NCBI GenBank assembly: GCA_023313575.1
Contig: JAJTTP010000025.1
Coordinates: 413,570-477,569, forward strand
Length of the DNA: 64,000 nt
DNA from: Eutypella sp. D-1
Lineage: Eukaryota > Ascomycota > Sordariomycetes > Xylariales > Diatrypaceae
Direction: 5' to 3'
In this document: piece by piece, positions 46,607-60,100 of the stretch
How the letters are laid out: every line of letters begins with the position of its first letter
Numbering within the stretch: position 1 is the stretch's first letter
Translations under genes and position numbers: made by a program
The notes under the pieces: model-generated
What the model saw: only the letters and a program-made list of their open reading frames with translations
Databases searched by the model: none
What the model was told of the DNA's origin: nothing

Positions 46607-48962
46607 GATCGCGATTAGTAAGATGTATCGTATCCTTCGTCGGGGGATGTCTATAGTATCATCGATGATGGGATCAAATGAACCAAAAATTTTCAAGTTC
46701 TCATCGTTCCCATCTTTCTTCGGGCGGCCTGTAACGTCGTAGATACGCCGTCGTCCCGGCTAGCTGGAAGGGAGGGGAAAATAGGGAGTCCCATGATGCA
46801 AGGAGTAACCTGTCCAACAGAGAAGCCAGAACCGGACCGCGTATCCCCGACAATGCGCGACACTTCGTGGCGGACAAGAAAAAGCAAACATCCGATATAT
46901 TGACTTCCTCCCTGAGATCAATTTCATCGGCCCCCAAGGTATAAGGATCAAATGAAAATGAGAAAATGAAAAATTCATTTCAGCCACTTACAGATTAGAA
47001 GGGCAATCCAAAGAAGCGAGACGGTAGTCCGGCGGCTGTTATTGATGCGCAAGTAACAGTAGCGGGTTCGTGTATTTTCTTATTTTTGTTGTCATGTAAG
47101 AAGCTAAGAAGAAAAGTCGAAGTGAGAAATGATGGAAGGTTTTGGTCTCGACGCAGGCCAGGTAGGCAAGGTAGGTTAGAGAGAGGTAAGAGGTAACCTT
47201 GTGAGAGACTGAGAGAGCCTGGAAGTTAGAGGTAAGCTTGGTAAGGTACGAAAGTTGGTAGGTAGGAAAAGGAAAGTTTGGGTTGGTCCTTGGGGGAGAA
47301 AGTGGGTTGAGTTGAATGGCGGCCGGGGGGTAAGCAGAGAGAGAGAGAGAGAGAGAGAGCCCAGAGAGAGGGAGACAGCCCTGGCATAACTAGATGGGTC
47401 CCGGTAGCAAGTACCTTACCCTAGGGTAGCGCAGTAGCATGAACCACCACTGCAGACAGCTGATTAGAGGTACCTGTCACTTCGCGTCCCTAATGTATGG
47501 TACTCCGTACTCTTGTATGAAAGAGGGTAGAGCCCGGCTGGTACGGGTCTTAACCTAGAACACTGCTTGTCTGTTATTGGTGAGATGGGAGGGAAGTGGG
47601 TAAAGGGGGGCTAGGTTTGTGGGGGGGAGCACTTCCTTCATCTGCAGGCTGGGAAATTACACGAAAGTTTCTACATAGTAGGGCAAGAACTATGAACTAC
47701 GCAGTTGGATTAGATACGCGACACGATTAACCTCAAAACATGTACACATAATTACCTGTGGCTAAATACACCTACACATCAACAATGCCTATCGGACCTG
47801 CTCAGGCTGTCAGGCTGTCAGGTTGGAGAAGATACCTGGGTACCCCCATAATCCTGCCATACCACCGGTCTGCAAAAGCCAATTGCCAGGCTGGGCTGCT
47901 AGAGTTCTTAGGCAGCCTGCCTCCGCCGGACAGTTTCTAAGCTGTTTCCCCTAGAGGTAGCCTAGGTAGGAGGTACGGAGTATCTATGGATATACATATG
48001 TACATACCGACGGCTACCTAGTACATTCCCGGATATCTAACGCAGGTACCTCTATAAGTACCTACCCCCTTAGGTTTACGGAATATGCAGGTAATAAAAC
48101 TCCCCTGAATATGGATCAAAGTGTCTAGCGATGCCGATCCAGATATAATTATAAAAGCGCATCTATTTACAAGATCCCCCCCCGAAGCAGTCAGTCTGGC
48201 AATGGTGGTTCGTAAAATGTTTACAATTTGTGCGAGCATGCCGTTATATAATATGATTTCTTCTCGTCTCTATCATGATGTTGATAGCATCTGCATGCCC
48301 AGGTGTATGTTTGTTTTTAAACAAGACGGATTTACTAAAATGTTAGCTCAAGCTTCTAAGTTACTTTACCTATTTTCTAAAAGTTCGCGTGCGTGTTACA
48401 TGGAAGGCAGTACATAAACAAATACATACGCAGATACATCCATCGCTGGTATCCGTTTTTGGAGTAACTACCGCAAAAGCTTTCCCGTCTTTTCAAGGTT
48501 TAGGCTGACAGCTGTAAGGCTGGCAGGATCGGAGATAAGATTAGAAGAGCTTGGCCAAGGAGCTTATCGGATCACGTGATGTAAGCCTCAGTCTGATGCC
48601 CGGCGCAGCTCTAAAGTGGCCCGGGCGTGACTGCCTGCCGCTGCTAACCTAGATTGAGCTGAACTGGTTGGCCCCTCGCAGTACTTAACTTAGTTACCTA
48701 CCAACAGTACTGTTTTAAGGACCCCACCCCAAAAAAAACCGCCAAAAAATAGAAATCCCACACAAAGTTGACAAAGCGGGCACAAGACGTGGAAAACCCA
48801 AAAAACTCTTCGTAACTTTTTTCTCCCACTCTGTTCTACTTACCATAACAGAAACTGCCTGCCTGCAACGTCATCTCCATCTCCGGCTCGCCGGCCCCAG
48901 CAGCAGCAGCAGCAGCAGTACAACAGTTCTTTTTTTTTCATCAATCATCCTCAAGATATTCT
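46607..48962. other. Intergenic between G-gamma and eIF3a
   Basis: Divergent 5' regions of two housekeeping genes. Holds an AG dinucleotide tract (about 47336-47359) and a CAG run (about 48899-48917). No gene seen; short frames near 46700-46990 lie in the G-gamma leader. Confidence 0.5.
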
Positions 48963-48999
48963 ATGAAAAATAATTTATTTCATATAAATTATTTTTCAT
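48963..48999 (+). promoter_or_regulatory. Perfect 16-bp inverted repeat before eIF3a start
   Basis: Arms 48963-48978 and 48984-48999 are exact reverse complements around a 5-nt loop; the arm begins with an ATG in frame with eIF3a. It ends 17 nt before the chosen start codon, so it would form an AU-rich stem-loop in the leader. Confidence 0.75.
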
Positions 49000-49016
49000 C
49001 GAGGAGATTGCCCAGC

Positions 49017-52000
49017 ATGCCGCCCCCGCCGCATCAAAAACCCGAAAATGTCCTGAAAAGGGCCCATGAATTAATTGGCGTCAATCAAGTTCCTGCTGCC
49101 TTGAACTTATTGCACGACCACATCACCTCCAAGCGATCTCGAAATGTCCCTATCGTCTCCTTGGAGCCTGTTATGCTCCTTTTGGTTGAGCTGTCCGTTG
49201 AACAGAAGAAGGGCAAGCTCGCTAAGGATGCTATGTACTCCTACAAGAACATTGCCCAGAACACCAACATCGGTACCATAGAACTGGTATTGAAGAAGTT
49301 CATCGAGCTCGCCGCCGAGAAGGTCACCGCTGCTCAACAAAAGGCCGATGAGGTACAGTCTAGCATCGAGGCCAGTGCTGCTTCCAACGTCGACGATCTG
49401 GAAGCCACCGAGACCCCTGAGTCTATCCTTCTCGCCACCGTCTCCGGCGAGCAATCCAGAGACCGCACCGAGCGCGCCGTTGTCACTCCCTGGCTGAAGT
49501 TCCTCTGGGAGGCCTACCGGACTGTTCTCGACATCCTCCGAAACAATGCTAGACTCGAGATTCTCTACCAGAGCACTGCCACCCAGGCCTTCGATTTCTG
49601 CCAGAAGTACCAGCGCAAGACCGAGTTTCGTCGTCTTTGCGAACTGCTGCGCAACCATGTCCAGACCGCCGCCAAGTATTCCTCTCAGATGCACGCCATC
49701 AACCTGAACGACCCGGATACTCTGCAGCGACACCTGGAAACCCGCTTCCAGCAACTGAACGTTGCCGTTGAGCTCGAGCTCTGGCAGGAAGCTTTCCGAA
49801 GTGTTGAGGATGTTCATACTCTCCTGAACCTGAGCAAGCGGCCCCCTAAGAACATCATGATGGCCAACTATTACGAGAAGCTCACCCGAATCTTCCTTGT
49901 CGGCGAGAACTACCTGTTCCATGCCGCTGCCTGGTCCAGATACTACAACCTTCTACGTCAATCCCATGTTCTGGTCGCTTCCGGCCAGAGCAAGAAGGCT
50001 GACAACCCTGCCGCTTCCGACGCTGACCTTCAGAAGGCCGCCTCCTTCGTTTTGTTGTCAGCTCTCTCCATCCCCGTCATCAGTACCTCGAGGTCGCGGG
50101 GTGCTATGGTCGACTTCGATGAGGCCAAGAAGAACAAGAACTCCCGCCTGACACATCTCTTGGGCATGTCTACCGCGCCGACCCGTGCCGGTCTGTTCCG
50201 TGATGCGCTCGCGAAATCCCTTCTGAAGCGCGCACGTCCCGAGATCAGGGATCTTTACAACATTCTCGAAGTCGATTTCCATCCCCTTTCCATCTGCCAA
50301 AAGATCTCCCCCATCCTCGCACAGATTGGCGCCGACTCAGAGATGGAGAAGTACATTCTTCCTCTGCAGCAGGTCATTCTGACGCGCCTTTTCCAGCAGC
50401 TGTCTCAGGTATACGAGTCTGTTGACCTTCAGTTCGTGGAAAGCCTGGCCCAGTTCCCCGACCCTTACCAGATCACCCGTGGAACTATTGAGAAGTTCAT
50501 CATGAACGGCAACAAGAAGGGTGACCTGTCCATCCGCATGGACCACGCTACTGGGGTTCTCAAGTTCGACAAGGATGTATTCGCATCTTCGAAGGCTTTC
50601 CACGCTGGATCAGCGGCTGGCTCCGCTGAGACTCAGGCTGGATCTGTCCAGCGCCTTCAGAGCACCCCCTCAGAGATTGTCCGCTCCCAACTCACTAGGC
50701 TTGCAAACGTTCTGAACACGACCTGCTTCTATATTGATCCCTCGTATAGACAGCGACAGGTTGATGCCCGAAATGCGGCACTTGCGAGAGCGCAAACTGG
50801 TGCCGAGAAAGAGCATCGTGAGATTCTAGCGCGGAAGGAGGTTATCCAGAAGCGCAAGGAGGAGGCTTCCGAACTTCACGCCAAGCGGGAGAAGGAGAAG
50901 GCTAGGCAGAAGCGACTTCAGGAGCAGGCCCTTGCGGAAGCTGAGGAGCGTCGGCTGGCCCAGGAACAGAGAGAGCGTGAAGAGAAGCGCCTCAAGGACG
51001 AGAGAGACCGCGTACGCAAGGAAGAAATCAAGAAGCAGATCGCCGACCTCAAGATCGGCCCCAATGCTATCGATATCGACGTTGAGAATCTTGACGACCT
51101 TGATAGCAACCGTATTCGTGCTCTGAAGTTGCAACAGCTCGAGCGAGAGAAGAACGACATCAACGAGAGGCTTCGCATTACCGGGAAGCGCATCGACCAC
51201 CTTGAGCGTGCTTTCAGGAAGGAGGAAGTCAAGAAACTTCCTGAAGACTATGCTAAGCAACGAGAGCGTGACATTGCTGCGTATGAGAGAACAAAGGAGC
51301 AGACTCTGATCGAGTCCAAGGAGAAGCACAAGGAGAGCGTCGAACTCAAGCACCGTCTCAGCCGCTTGATGCCGCACTATGAGAGCTTCAGAAAGTCTCT
51401 CCACGAGCGTCGCCGCGACGAGTTTGAGAAGCACCGTCTTGATGCCGATCGTGAGCTTCAGAAGCAGATCAACGCGCGTAAGAAGGAGTACCGCGAGCGT
51501 AAGCTGCGGGAGAAGAGGGAGCGCGAGGAGAAGGAGAGAGCCCTGCAGGAGGCGAATGAGAAGGCCGAACGGGAGAAGGCCGAACGGGAGAGGCGTGTCG
51601 AAGAGCAGAAGAAGGAGTTCGCCCGGCTTAAGGAGCAGCGTGACACAGAGCGCCAGTTGCTCGCCGAGAAAGTCGCCCTGCAGCAGCGGAGAGAAGAGGA
51701 GGCTATGGCCAGACGGAAGGAAGAGAAAGAGAAGGAACGTCTGTCTGCCAGGCGGGAGCCTGCCGCCATGGAGCGCACGGATTCGAGCGACAGGCCTTCT
51801 GGGCCACCTCGTCTCAACCTCGCTGGCAACAAGCCTTCATGGCGAGAGCGGGAGGCAGCGAGGGCTGCCGCCGGCGGAAATACCGACTCGACCCCACCGC
51901 CGGCCCGCGCAGCTCCGCCGGCCGACCGCCCAGAGCGTAGTGAACGCACGGAGCGCCCTGGGCGTCCGGAGCGTCCGGAGCGTCTGGCAGAGCGTACGGA

Positions 52001-52247
52001 CTCCAACGAGCGTCTTTCTGGACCACCTCGTCTCAACCTCGCTGGCAACAAGCCTTCGTGGCGTGAGCGCGAAGCCGCCAAGAAGGCATCCGACTCCAAC
52101 GGCGGCAACGGTGCCAGGAGCGATGCCCCGGCTCGCCCTGCCGCCGCGCCGGCTCCATCGCAGTCACCGGCGCCGCCGGGCGAGACGCTCAAGCCCTCCG
52201 GTTCCGCTGGAAAGTACGTCCCGAGACATCTCCGAGACAAGCAGTAA
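49017..52247 (+). CDS. Translation initiation factor eIF3 subunit A
   Basis: Largest scaffold subunit of eIF3 (yeast Tif32/Rpg1), bridging the 40S subunit and other eIF3 subunits in the cytoplasm. Single exon of 1076 residues. The start at 49017 ([20 protein letters not shown]) matches the family N-terminus; an in-frame ATG at 48963 would add 18 residues encoded by a hairpin and is judged leader. Residues about 1-310 form the helical PCI-associated region, and the PCI/winged-helix end is near [14 protein letters not shown]...[11 protein letters not shown] (about 490-525). From about 600 it is a long Glu/Arg/Lys-rich helix (the spectrin-like region). The tail holds two copies of the motif [19 protein letters not shown] and ends with [11 protein letters not shown]. 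Confidence 0.97.
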   Translation: MPPPPHQKPENVLKRAHELIGVNQVPAALNLLHDHITSKRSRNVPIVSLEPVMLLLVELSVEQKKGKLAKDAMYSYKNIAQNTNIGTIELVLKKFIELAAEKVTAAQQKADEVQSSIEASAASNVDDLEATETPESILLATVSGEQSRDRTERAVVTPWLKFLWEAYRTVLDILRNNARLEILYQSTATQAFDFCQKYQRKTEFRRLCELLRNHVQTAAKYSSQMHAINLNDPDTLQRHLETRFQQLNVAVELELWQEAFRSVEDVHTLLNLSKRPPKNIMMANYYEKLTRIFLVGENYLFHAAAWSRYYNLLRQSHVLVASGQSKKADNPAASDADLQKAASFVLLSALSIPVISTSRSRGAMVDFDEAKKNKNSRLTHLLGMSTAPTRAGLFRDALAKSLLKRARPEIRDLYNILEVDFHPLSICQKISPILAQIGADSEMEKYILPLQQVILTRLFQQLSQVYESVDLQFVESLAQFPDPYQITRGTIEKFIMNGNKKGDLSIRMDHATGVLKFDKDVFASSKAFHAGSAAGSAETQAGSVQRLQSTPSEIVRSQLTRLANVLNTTCFYIDPSYRQRQVDARNAALARAQTGAEKEHREILARKEVIQKRKEEASELHAKREKEKARQKRLQEQALAEAEERRLAQEQREREEKRLKDERDRVRKEEIKKQIADLKIGPNAIDIDVENLDDLDSNRIRALKLQQLEREKNDINERLRITGKRIDHLERAFRKEEVKKLPEDYAKQRERDIAAYERTKEQTLIESKEKHKESVELKHRLSRLMPHYESFRKSLHERRRDEFEKHRLDADRELQKQINARKKEYRERKLREKREREEKERALQEANEKAEREKAERERRVEEQKKEFARLKEQRDTERQLLAEKVALQQRREEEAMARRKEEKEKERLSARREPAAMERTDSSDRPSGPPRLNLAGNKPSWREREAARAAAGGNTDSTPPPARAAPPADRPERSERTERPGRPERPERLAERTDSNERLSGPPRLNLAGNKPSWREREAAKKASDSNGGNGARSDAPARPAAAPAPSQSPAPPGETLKPSGSAGKYVPRHLRDKQ

Positions 52248-53776
52248 ATTGAGCATAGCAAATACACTATCCCTCCCTCCCCCTTAGGTAGCTTTAAAAA
52301 ATTGCCCCCCCCCCCCCCCAACTAGGTAGCTTTAAAAAATTGCCCCCCCCCCCCCCCAACTAGGTAGCTACCTATCCAGATAAACTGATTTACGATATTC
52401 TCCTGAGGATTGCGATCCTTGCAGTCGGAGCTGAGTAAGGGCGAATAAGTGGGGTGGATAGCAAAGACGTCCCGACATGTCACATTTGAGGTTTCGGGGG
52501 GTTGATGGCTAGACGTTTTTTCTCGTCACTTTCTGTGTTTTTAGTCAAGTCACTAGGTTGCGTTGTGAATGAATAATGGGTTCCTCAGTCAGCCCCTTGA
52601 TTTACCTGCCAATTATGTTTGTGATGCGCTATTGCTCTTCTGTTAAATAGGCTCTGGATTGTGGTGCTTGCTTCACCTTGTTCGGTAGATATGCCGTGCT
52701 TGCTTGTTCGTGTAGAGCTTATGAACGTACGTACATATTTGTATCTATGAGTTTGCGACGTCACTATATACTTGCGGCCTTTGGGCCTTGGCCGTAATGG
52801 GTAAGATGCCGTGTCGCTCTATTTACCTACGATTCTCGTTACCTGTACGTACATATGGATCGGTCGGGCAATGCTTCGTGGTGTCTATTTGCCCACGACT
52901 TCCGCCGCCCACCCGTCTTGAAAGTTCTAAGCGGATTTAAGCCTGGTGGTAGCCGCCCCGGTGCCGGTTCGCAGGACTCTGCGTTGGGCAAGATGTAGTA
53001 GTAGACTTCCCGTCTGCCTATATTGCTCCCTGAGATTAACGGGCAGTCTATTGAGGTCCCCTCTGGATATGCATACGGTCTATCGCAAGGCCATGCAATG
53101 AATTTTAAGTCATGGACCAGCCCAGCAAATATTACGCTGGGATTTTTCATTTTATATACTAAGAAAGATAGAGAGGTTGAGGCTAACCGGCCCCTAACCG
53201 TTGGGGATACGAGGGTCGAAGGAAAAAATGAAGGGCAGGGCTGCCTCCGCCGTGAGGTATCTTCCACTCTGTATTGAACAACATGTGAGCCCGCCACCAA
53301 AATGATAGGATGGATATATAGATAGATACCCAATGGGGCGTCGTATGCACATATAACATCTGAGCCCCGGTCTGCCCGGCCAACGGCGTAGGAGAGCACA
53401 GCTCTCTCGGCAACTATAAACCCTTGCCAGTCACACCATTAGAAACCCCGCTCCCTCGCATGTGCAGAAAAGTTACAGAGAAGGAAATCGTACTTCGTGA
53501 TTGAGAGTCTGAGGTCAGCCTCAAAAAGAATGTCCCAGGCACATACGTAACAACTTCCAACAAAAACACCTACGCGATGCGTGTGTACCTATCGCGCCAT
53601 GGAAGCCTGGTCATATTATCTCCCCTGCCTATATATATGCCAAAGAAAATTATTAAATGGGTGGGAATCCCCGGTAAGGGGGGGGGTAACTGGTAAGCTA
53701 TGAAACGCGGGTTCTACCAATACGAGACGTCGTGAATCGAGTCACAGTTATGGATTATGGTGATGATGACGATGGC
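52248..53776. other. Intergenic, eIF3a 3' flank
   Basis: Begins with the 38-bp tandem repeat described separately. Otherwise the convergent 3' flanks of eIF3a and the Asg1-like gene. A 186-codon minus-strand frame at 52839-53399 shows no family motifs and is not called. Confidence 0.45.
52285..52371. repeat. 38-bp tandem repeat containing C15 tracts
   Basis: Two full units of TAGGTAGCTTTAAAAAATTG + 15 C + AAC, starting at 52285 and 52323, followed by a partial third copy from 52361. Probably replication slippage. Confidence 0.9.
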
Positions 53777-56700
53777 CTACCGAAAACTGGTAGGCGGGTA
53801 TAGCGGTACACTGACATTGACGTTCGGGTTACTCCCAAGCGGCGGTGGCGGCTGCGGGGCGTGCGGAGACGGGATCACCTGCGACTGACCCATGGTGGTC
53901 GCGGCATACGAACCGAAGCCGTCGGCCGGCTGCATGGCAGCAGGCGCTTGCGGGGGTAGAGGCGGTAGGATTGTCCCGCCCGCGCTGCCCGAGGCAGCGG
54001 AGGTGCTCGGGGCGGGCCACGAGTTCCAGAGCATGTCGAAGTCGATCTCGGACTCGCCACCGCTCGTCGTCTCCATACTGGACGCGTGGATCCCGCCGCC
54101 GCTGCTCAACGGCACGCTGTGGCTGCTGCTGCCCTCCGGGCTAGGCTGCTGGTGCAGCATGGAGGACATGCCGCCCGGCATCAACGGGGGCATTGAGGAC
54201 GATATGGGCGGCATCGCGGGGCCCACGACGGCGTGGGCCCGGTCCTTGAGCAGGGACACGGATGACGAGGACGTCGCGGGGGGCAGGTGGTGTTCGCGGT
54301 GGAGGGGACTGTGGACACTCGCGGCATCGCTGCTGTGGCGGAAGAGGTGGAGCACGGGGTCGTAGCGGGCGTTCTGGGAGAGGGTGTTGATGGCGGGGAC
54401 GTCGCGGCCGGGAATAGACAGGCGGCGCGCGGTGGCGGGCCGGTTGACGTTGGCCTGGTGGAAGCTCTCCACGATAAACGTCACGCGCTCCGCCTGCTTG
54501 TCCTCCGCCGCGCAGTACCGCAGGATCGAGATCGCGCTCCGCACCGCGCTCTCCGCATCCGGGTTCGCGTACAGCGCCGCGAACTCGTTGCTCAGGATGA
54601 TCAGTGCTGCCGCGAACACGAAGTGGCTTTTGCTCCTAGGTTAGCTCATTTTGGTTCCCCAATCCCTGTAAGTCCATCCCTATATAGACCGCCCCCGCGA
54701 AGGGAGGACGTGGAGAGAGACTTACATGACGAAGGGGTTGCACTGCGGTAAGTATTTCGCGTCTAGCGCCGCCCTCGCCAGAACCAGGGTGTGCTGGGAT
54801 GCCTCGACGCAGGTCTGGGCGAAGTTCTCCACGCGCTGGCTGGGACGGTACGGCCTCTCGCTCTTGCGGACGTAGTACTCCTGGGCCTTGGCCAGGAGAC
54901 ACAGTAGGAAGGGGCGCGTTAGCAGGATCACGGAGTGGAAGTGGAGGAGGTTCGTGTGGAGGACGGCGTTGCCGTGGGTGGCGTCGATGGCGCCGTTGAG
55001 CATGCGCCTCCAGTGCAGGCGGGGATGTAGCTCCCGGTTCCAGCGCTCGAGCTGCTCCGCGATCTCCTGCGCCACCTGCGTCGAGATCCGCCGCCGCGAG
55101 TACACCTTCTTGAGCGTCGCCCCGATGATGTGGCATGTCCGTACAGTGGCGTCGAGCGCCGCGGCGCAGATCGTCTCGGTCTCCTGGTCCGGGAGCCCGG
55201 AGCCCGCCCACGTGCTCGTCTCCGGCGCCTCCAGCGCATTTTCTGAGCACTCGTCGTCGGATATCCCCATCGGTCGGCCGAGGCACGCGGAGAGAAATCG
55301 GTCGAGTATGAATAGGGTCCTCCACAGGTTCCTCCGCACGCGGATTTGCGTCTCGTCGAAGATGGTCATGCTCTCCTCCCTGTGCAGCCCAAGGGCGTAT
55401 GCTGACCGCACCGCCATGCCTGAGGATCAGAGGGGTCAGTTTGAACTTGGAGCCGTTAATTAAGATACGACATCCCGCGGTAGCTTACCGTGGTATGCAT
55501 ATGCCGCGTTTCTTTTGGACACTGCGAGCATATAGAACGATGTGAGGACAAGGGCCTGTATTGACCAGAAATCCCCGTCTTCGAACCCCGATACGGGGTC
55601 TGCCAGCGTCCTGGCACTCCTGTAGAACAACTCAGCTCGGTTGGCCCTCTCCAGGCGCAGCTTGTGAATGACGGCCTCCTCCGCACTCCCGGGTTGAGGC
55701 CGCGCGATTACAAGTCCTATGGCAAGGACGAGGTACAGCAGGCATAGCATCGTGGAGTTGGTGTTCAGGGGGTCGCTGTAGCATTCGTCGAGCGATTCGA
55801 GGAATGATTTCTTGTCGAATACCTGGATGAAGCTGCGCGTCTTGGAACGATTTTAGTGCCTGGAATAGATGGGTTGGGAGCTGTCACCTACATTGGTGAA
55901 GAAGGACTCTACCAGAATGTCGGCGGTCTGGCGGTCCGGGAGGACGCCGGTTGGCCTGGCGTCTCCTAGACTTATGGTATTCTCCATAATCATGTGTCGC
56001 CGGGGATCTGTCGTGAATTCTGAAGGTCCCGAAACACTTTCGACGATCATGCGGATTAACTGAAGATACGAGAGGCTGGCAGAATCTCCTACGTATACTT
56101 TACATGCGCGTTAGCCTAAGATGTTGGGCAGCAGAGGCTAAAAGCAGCCCCTGCCTATTGCCTATTCCCCGCACATACTCGAAGCATGACATATGCCTGC
56201 CCTTTCCTAGCGATACTTTCGCGAACACTCGCGGTCATGTGAAGCTATACTACGTCAAAGGAGCTGCTTTTACTTACAGAGTCTTCCCGTAGAGTCCTGG
56301 AGCATTCTTGGTAACCAGAGATCGTCGTCGTCGGTAAGACCTCCGCTCACGTTGCTTATCCTTGATTTAGAGTCGAAATCACGATCACTGCCGTTGGGTA
56401 GCTGGCGGACCGTGCCGTTTGTCTTGAGACAAGGCGCGTCCCCGACCGCGGATTTAGAGGAACTTGCCCCCGAAGCGCTGGGAGAATGGTGCCATGTCGT
56501 CAGTGTGGAATCCCGCCGGGCCGACACCACCATACAGTCAGGGTCGGATTTCACGGATGGTGGCGAGGTATCGAGATGACGCCGTTTCGTCGGGGATCTG
56601 ACCGACTCGTGCAGAGACAGATGGCCAGACTGTGTTGACGTGTATAGACAGTCGAGTTGCCTCTTCGTACAGGTGTTGCATGGTACCAATCCGTTGCACT

Positions 56701-57122
56701 AAATCGTATGAATTAGCAGAGCTCTAGACGAGCTGGGCGTAACTTCAGCTGCGCCGTAGTAAAATACGCTGAAGCAGCTGTCCCTCAGCATATCCGACAT
56801 GAGCCGCCACATAATCATACGATCCTGTATAACAAGATTATAGGAAGGGGTGGGGGCATCGACGCGTCGATATTACCGATGCAAATTGGTCTAATGGTGC
56901 AACGATATCACAGCCCCTTTGAAGTCTGAGCGTGCAGAGATCGGCTTCGCGAATCGGCTCGGGCAAGACAAGGATGTGATCCTGAACTAAAAGGCATGAC
57001 ACGGAAAGGGGCAGGACCTCAAAAAACTGCGGGCAGCATACTTTCTGCTTTCTTCTTTTGCAAGAGTCGCAAGCTTGCGCCGTACGTTGTCTCTTGTCAG
57101 GGTCAACCTTGGGTCGGGTCAT
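53777..57122 (-). CDS. Zn2Cys6 transcription factor, Asg1-like
   Basis: Nuclear regulator, 870 residues from exons 57122-57042, 56698-56278, 56097-55892, 55840-55489, 55419-54726 and 54635-53777 (2613 nt). The zinc cluster is split by intron 1 (343 nt) and complete when joined: C18-x2-C21-x6-C28-x5-C34-x2-C37-x6-C44. The spliced stretch YVGDSASLSYLQLIRMIVE, the helix LCLLYLVLAIGL, and AYHGMAVRSAYALGLHRE with RRNLWRTLFILDRFLSACLGRP place it with the yeast Asg1 / fungal_trans family, which regulates stress and fatty-acid responses in yeast; the target set here is unknown. The C-terminal 250 residues are Ser/Pro-rich with an acidic patch (GGESEIDFDMLWNSW) that could be an activation domain. Confidence 0.88.
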
Positions 57123-60100
57123 GGTGATTGAAGCCACAAGCAGGTTGATGTGACATCCGTCATCCGACAGCTTGACACAAAGAGATGGGTCTCACAGGTC
57201 CGACAATGACAGGAGTTGATAGTTCGGGGACCGGCGCGGAGGGTCAAGGGCTGGCTGAGGGAGGGGTTGGTCTCGGATACCGACAAGATTATATGACCAT
57301 GCTCAGCCCTACCGGAAAAAAGAATTAACTGCCTTGCCTCGGACTTCGTGTGATCGTGCGAAATGATCTGGTCTAATTGCTGATTACTGTTCCGACAGAG
57401 AAGATTCGGCGATCCGCGGGCGTCATCGGCAGCGGGGTCATCACCATATGGAGGAAGAGTAGATTGGGTTTACCCGTCGATTCATGGATGTGGTGTCGAG
57501 TTTCAGAAGAGAATCTTCTTACCCATGGCAGAGATCTGTTCCAAGGGTTCGACACACCCGCCGACGCAGTCTTCGTAAGGAGGAATACCAGAAAAGGACG
57601 ATACGAAGGATTAGGAGTGGAAGACAGAATAGAAGCCTGGGAAACGGACTACTGCATCGGATGTGGGAAGACGCTCAAGGAAAGAAGGGCAATCTCTACG
57701 TATATCAAATATGTTGGTGATTGCATGAAAAGACACGAATGCTTTCCATCGGCTGGAAAGGGCATATCAACACAGCTACAGGACTACGCAGCCGGACTAT
57801 GCGATTGTTCGAAGTGACGGCCCGCCTCATCCCAATGCTTCTTCAGACATGCATGCGGTCTCGAACCCCCTCTGAATTTCTGCCATGATGTGACCAGCAT
57901 GAGGCCTGCCTCGCCATGATTGGGCGATCTGATACGGATCAATCAATCAAGAGTCTCTGTTGGGTTGAAGAAGAAAGTCAGTGGCGTTTTCTGACAACTT
58001 AGACCCGGCCAACAGGGACAGACACCACCTCTCATTCTCCCGGCGCGGTCCCGAACCATGGTTTGGGAGACGACGAAATGTCTATTTGATCGATTATTTA
58101 TAGCTGGACGCATGTCGTATTGAAACCAGCGTCAACGAGAGAACTAACAATGGCTGGCCATGCCATGTCTAGCAAGGATAAGCTGCCGGAGGTCGTTACC
58201 GCTAGAATCGCAACGACACCCCTGTCTCCCTCAATCTGGCTTGTCTGGGCGGTCGGGTTTCTTCGGTGGTGTGGAATTGTTTAAGTATGAGAGTAGTCCG
58301 GCGGGGAAAATAAGTGTATCGGGTTAATTTCTACTGCTTTGCGCTGTTCTCTTCTGGAATCCATCCCTCTTCGCTCTACTGACGATAAACTGAACACTCT
58401 GCTTTAAAGATATCAACCGAACTTGGAAATTTATGGTCTATAACTACTGTTGTCCTTGTCCTCGAGCTGAAAGAAGTATTCCTCGGAGATCACTAAGTGA
58501 TGGGCTCAGCTGTACTCTGTACCGGGTACCTGGGATCGAGTGCTGAAAAGGGAAACATTCAGGTAGACTCCGCCCTTGCATATGTAGATTGACAGATGTG
58601 AGATACGACGGGTCAATTCTCCCGGTGTCTCACTTTTCTCACTTTCCTCACTTTCTCTCGCTTCTATGTCACTACATCGTATCCACAATGGGAAAGCAGA
58701 TGCGACCCGCCCTCCCCGCCTCCCCAGCATTCGTGGGCTTATCAGATTCCGCGGCGCGTGTTGCGTGCGTTGTTGCGTGCGTTGTTGCCATCGTGGGGGC
58801 ACATTGGGTGTGGATTTTTCACGCCATGGACCCTGAACTTATCATCAAGAGTTACGCGTGCGCATGTATCTATGCTGTGTAGGCAAGTTGGCAGACCAGG
58901 GACTGAATACGAATCGCCGTCCAGTGGTCGCCTAATGAGCTTTTAAGTTAACTGGTGATACCCGGTTGTTGAACAACGAAGACCGGTGTAGATTTTCATA
59001 ATCAAGTATGTACTTAGGTAGTTACTCCGTATTTCGTACATACATGTCCATCGGATAGTGCACCTGGAGCCTACCTATAGCCTACCTATAGCCCTGCCTG
59101 TAAGTCTGGGTCGTATCCGATACAGAATCCACTAATCAGGTTAGCGGCCCAGTATGCTGGATCGTGGGCCCTGGATCGTGAACTGCCTGGCTTTATATTG
59201 CGGCAGCTAGTTGCTAGGTAACCTCCAAGGGCTTACTTAGGAGTATAAGGCCGGCCATTTAAGTTAAGGGTACCTAAGTATCTAAGGTTTAAACTGCAAG
59301 TGCGGCTTTACCCGTAAGCCGGATTCCCCGTCTACTTTATACCTACCTACCTAGGTAGGCTAGGTACTGAGTATTAATAGAGCTAAACTGCAGTATACGG
59401 CACACCCGTATACTCATCTAGTACACATCTAGTAGAGAAAGGCTCATGTCCTCTTCTCGGTTCATCGTTCTTTTAATATATCGGCCAGTAAGATCTGTCG
59501 CACCTTGGTGTTTATCTTGACCACTCGGCTGTGCCCCGAGGACGGATGACACCCGAGCCCGCTGAGCGTACACAACCTCGCTGTATACTGCAGTCACCTT
59601 CCAGTCTCTGGGATCTGTCTACTCTATGCCAATATGCCTCTCTATGTATGTATGCCTCTGCGCACTGATGTGTGGGCACTTGGCGGAACACGTAAAACTA
59701 TACTATTGACGATCACAACTGTGCTTCGTGCGTCATGTCGGGTAATGCACCTTATTAGTCATTCTTCACGTCTACCATCTATTGTCAGTCATCGTTAGGG
59801 TCCGGATCAACCATTTTGATGACTATCCAAAGGGTCATTTGATCTTCTTCCCGCGAACCCCAACCTTGCAACCCCGATCGAATCAATCAGCCCTGTGGTG
59901 TGGTGGTGACTGTGATGACGAAAACCAAGCCCTGTGCCTCGAATAATTGGCGTGTCCCCCACATTTACCACCGCGCAAGTCGCGGTCCGTTGAATAAATC
60001 TCGGTGATGCACGTGCATGTGCTCACTGTGAGCACGCAGGCCTATCCTGTCCTCAGGCGCGACGGCATGCGATGGAACCCATGACATCCCAGCGCAATTT

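Noticed and set aside
49107..49922. 271-codon minus-strand frame inside eIF3a, and 202/287-codon frames at 50826-51434 and 51458-52321
   Set aside because: Antisense shadows of a strongly coding, GC-biased gene; no motifs of their own.
51379..52287. 302-codon plus-strand frame overlapping the eIF3a tail
   Set aside because: Arg/Ser-rich out-of-frame shadow of the repetitive tail.
52839..53399. 186-codon minus-strand frame between eIF3a and the Asg1-like gene
   Set aside because: No recognisable domain, no splice-supported extension, unusual composition; could be chance.
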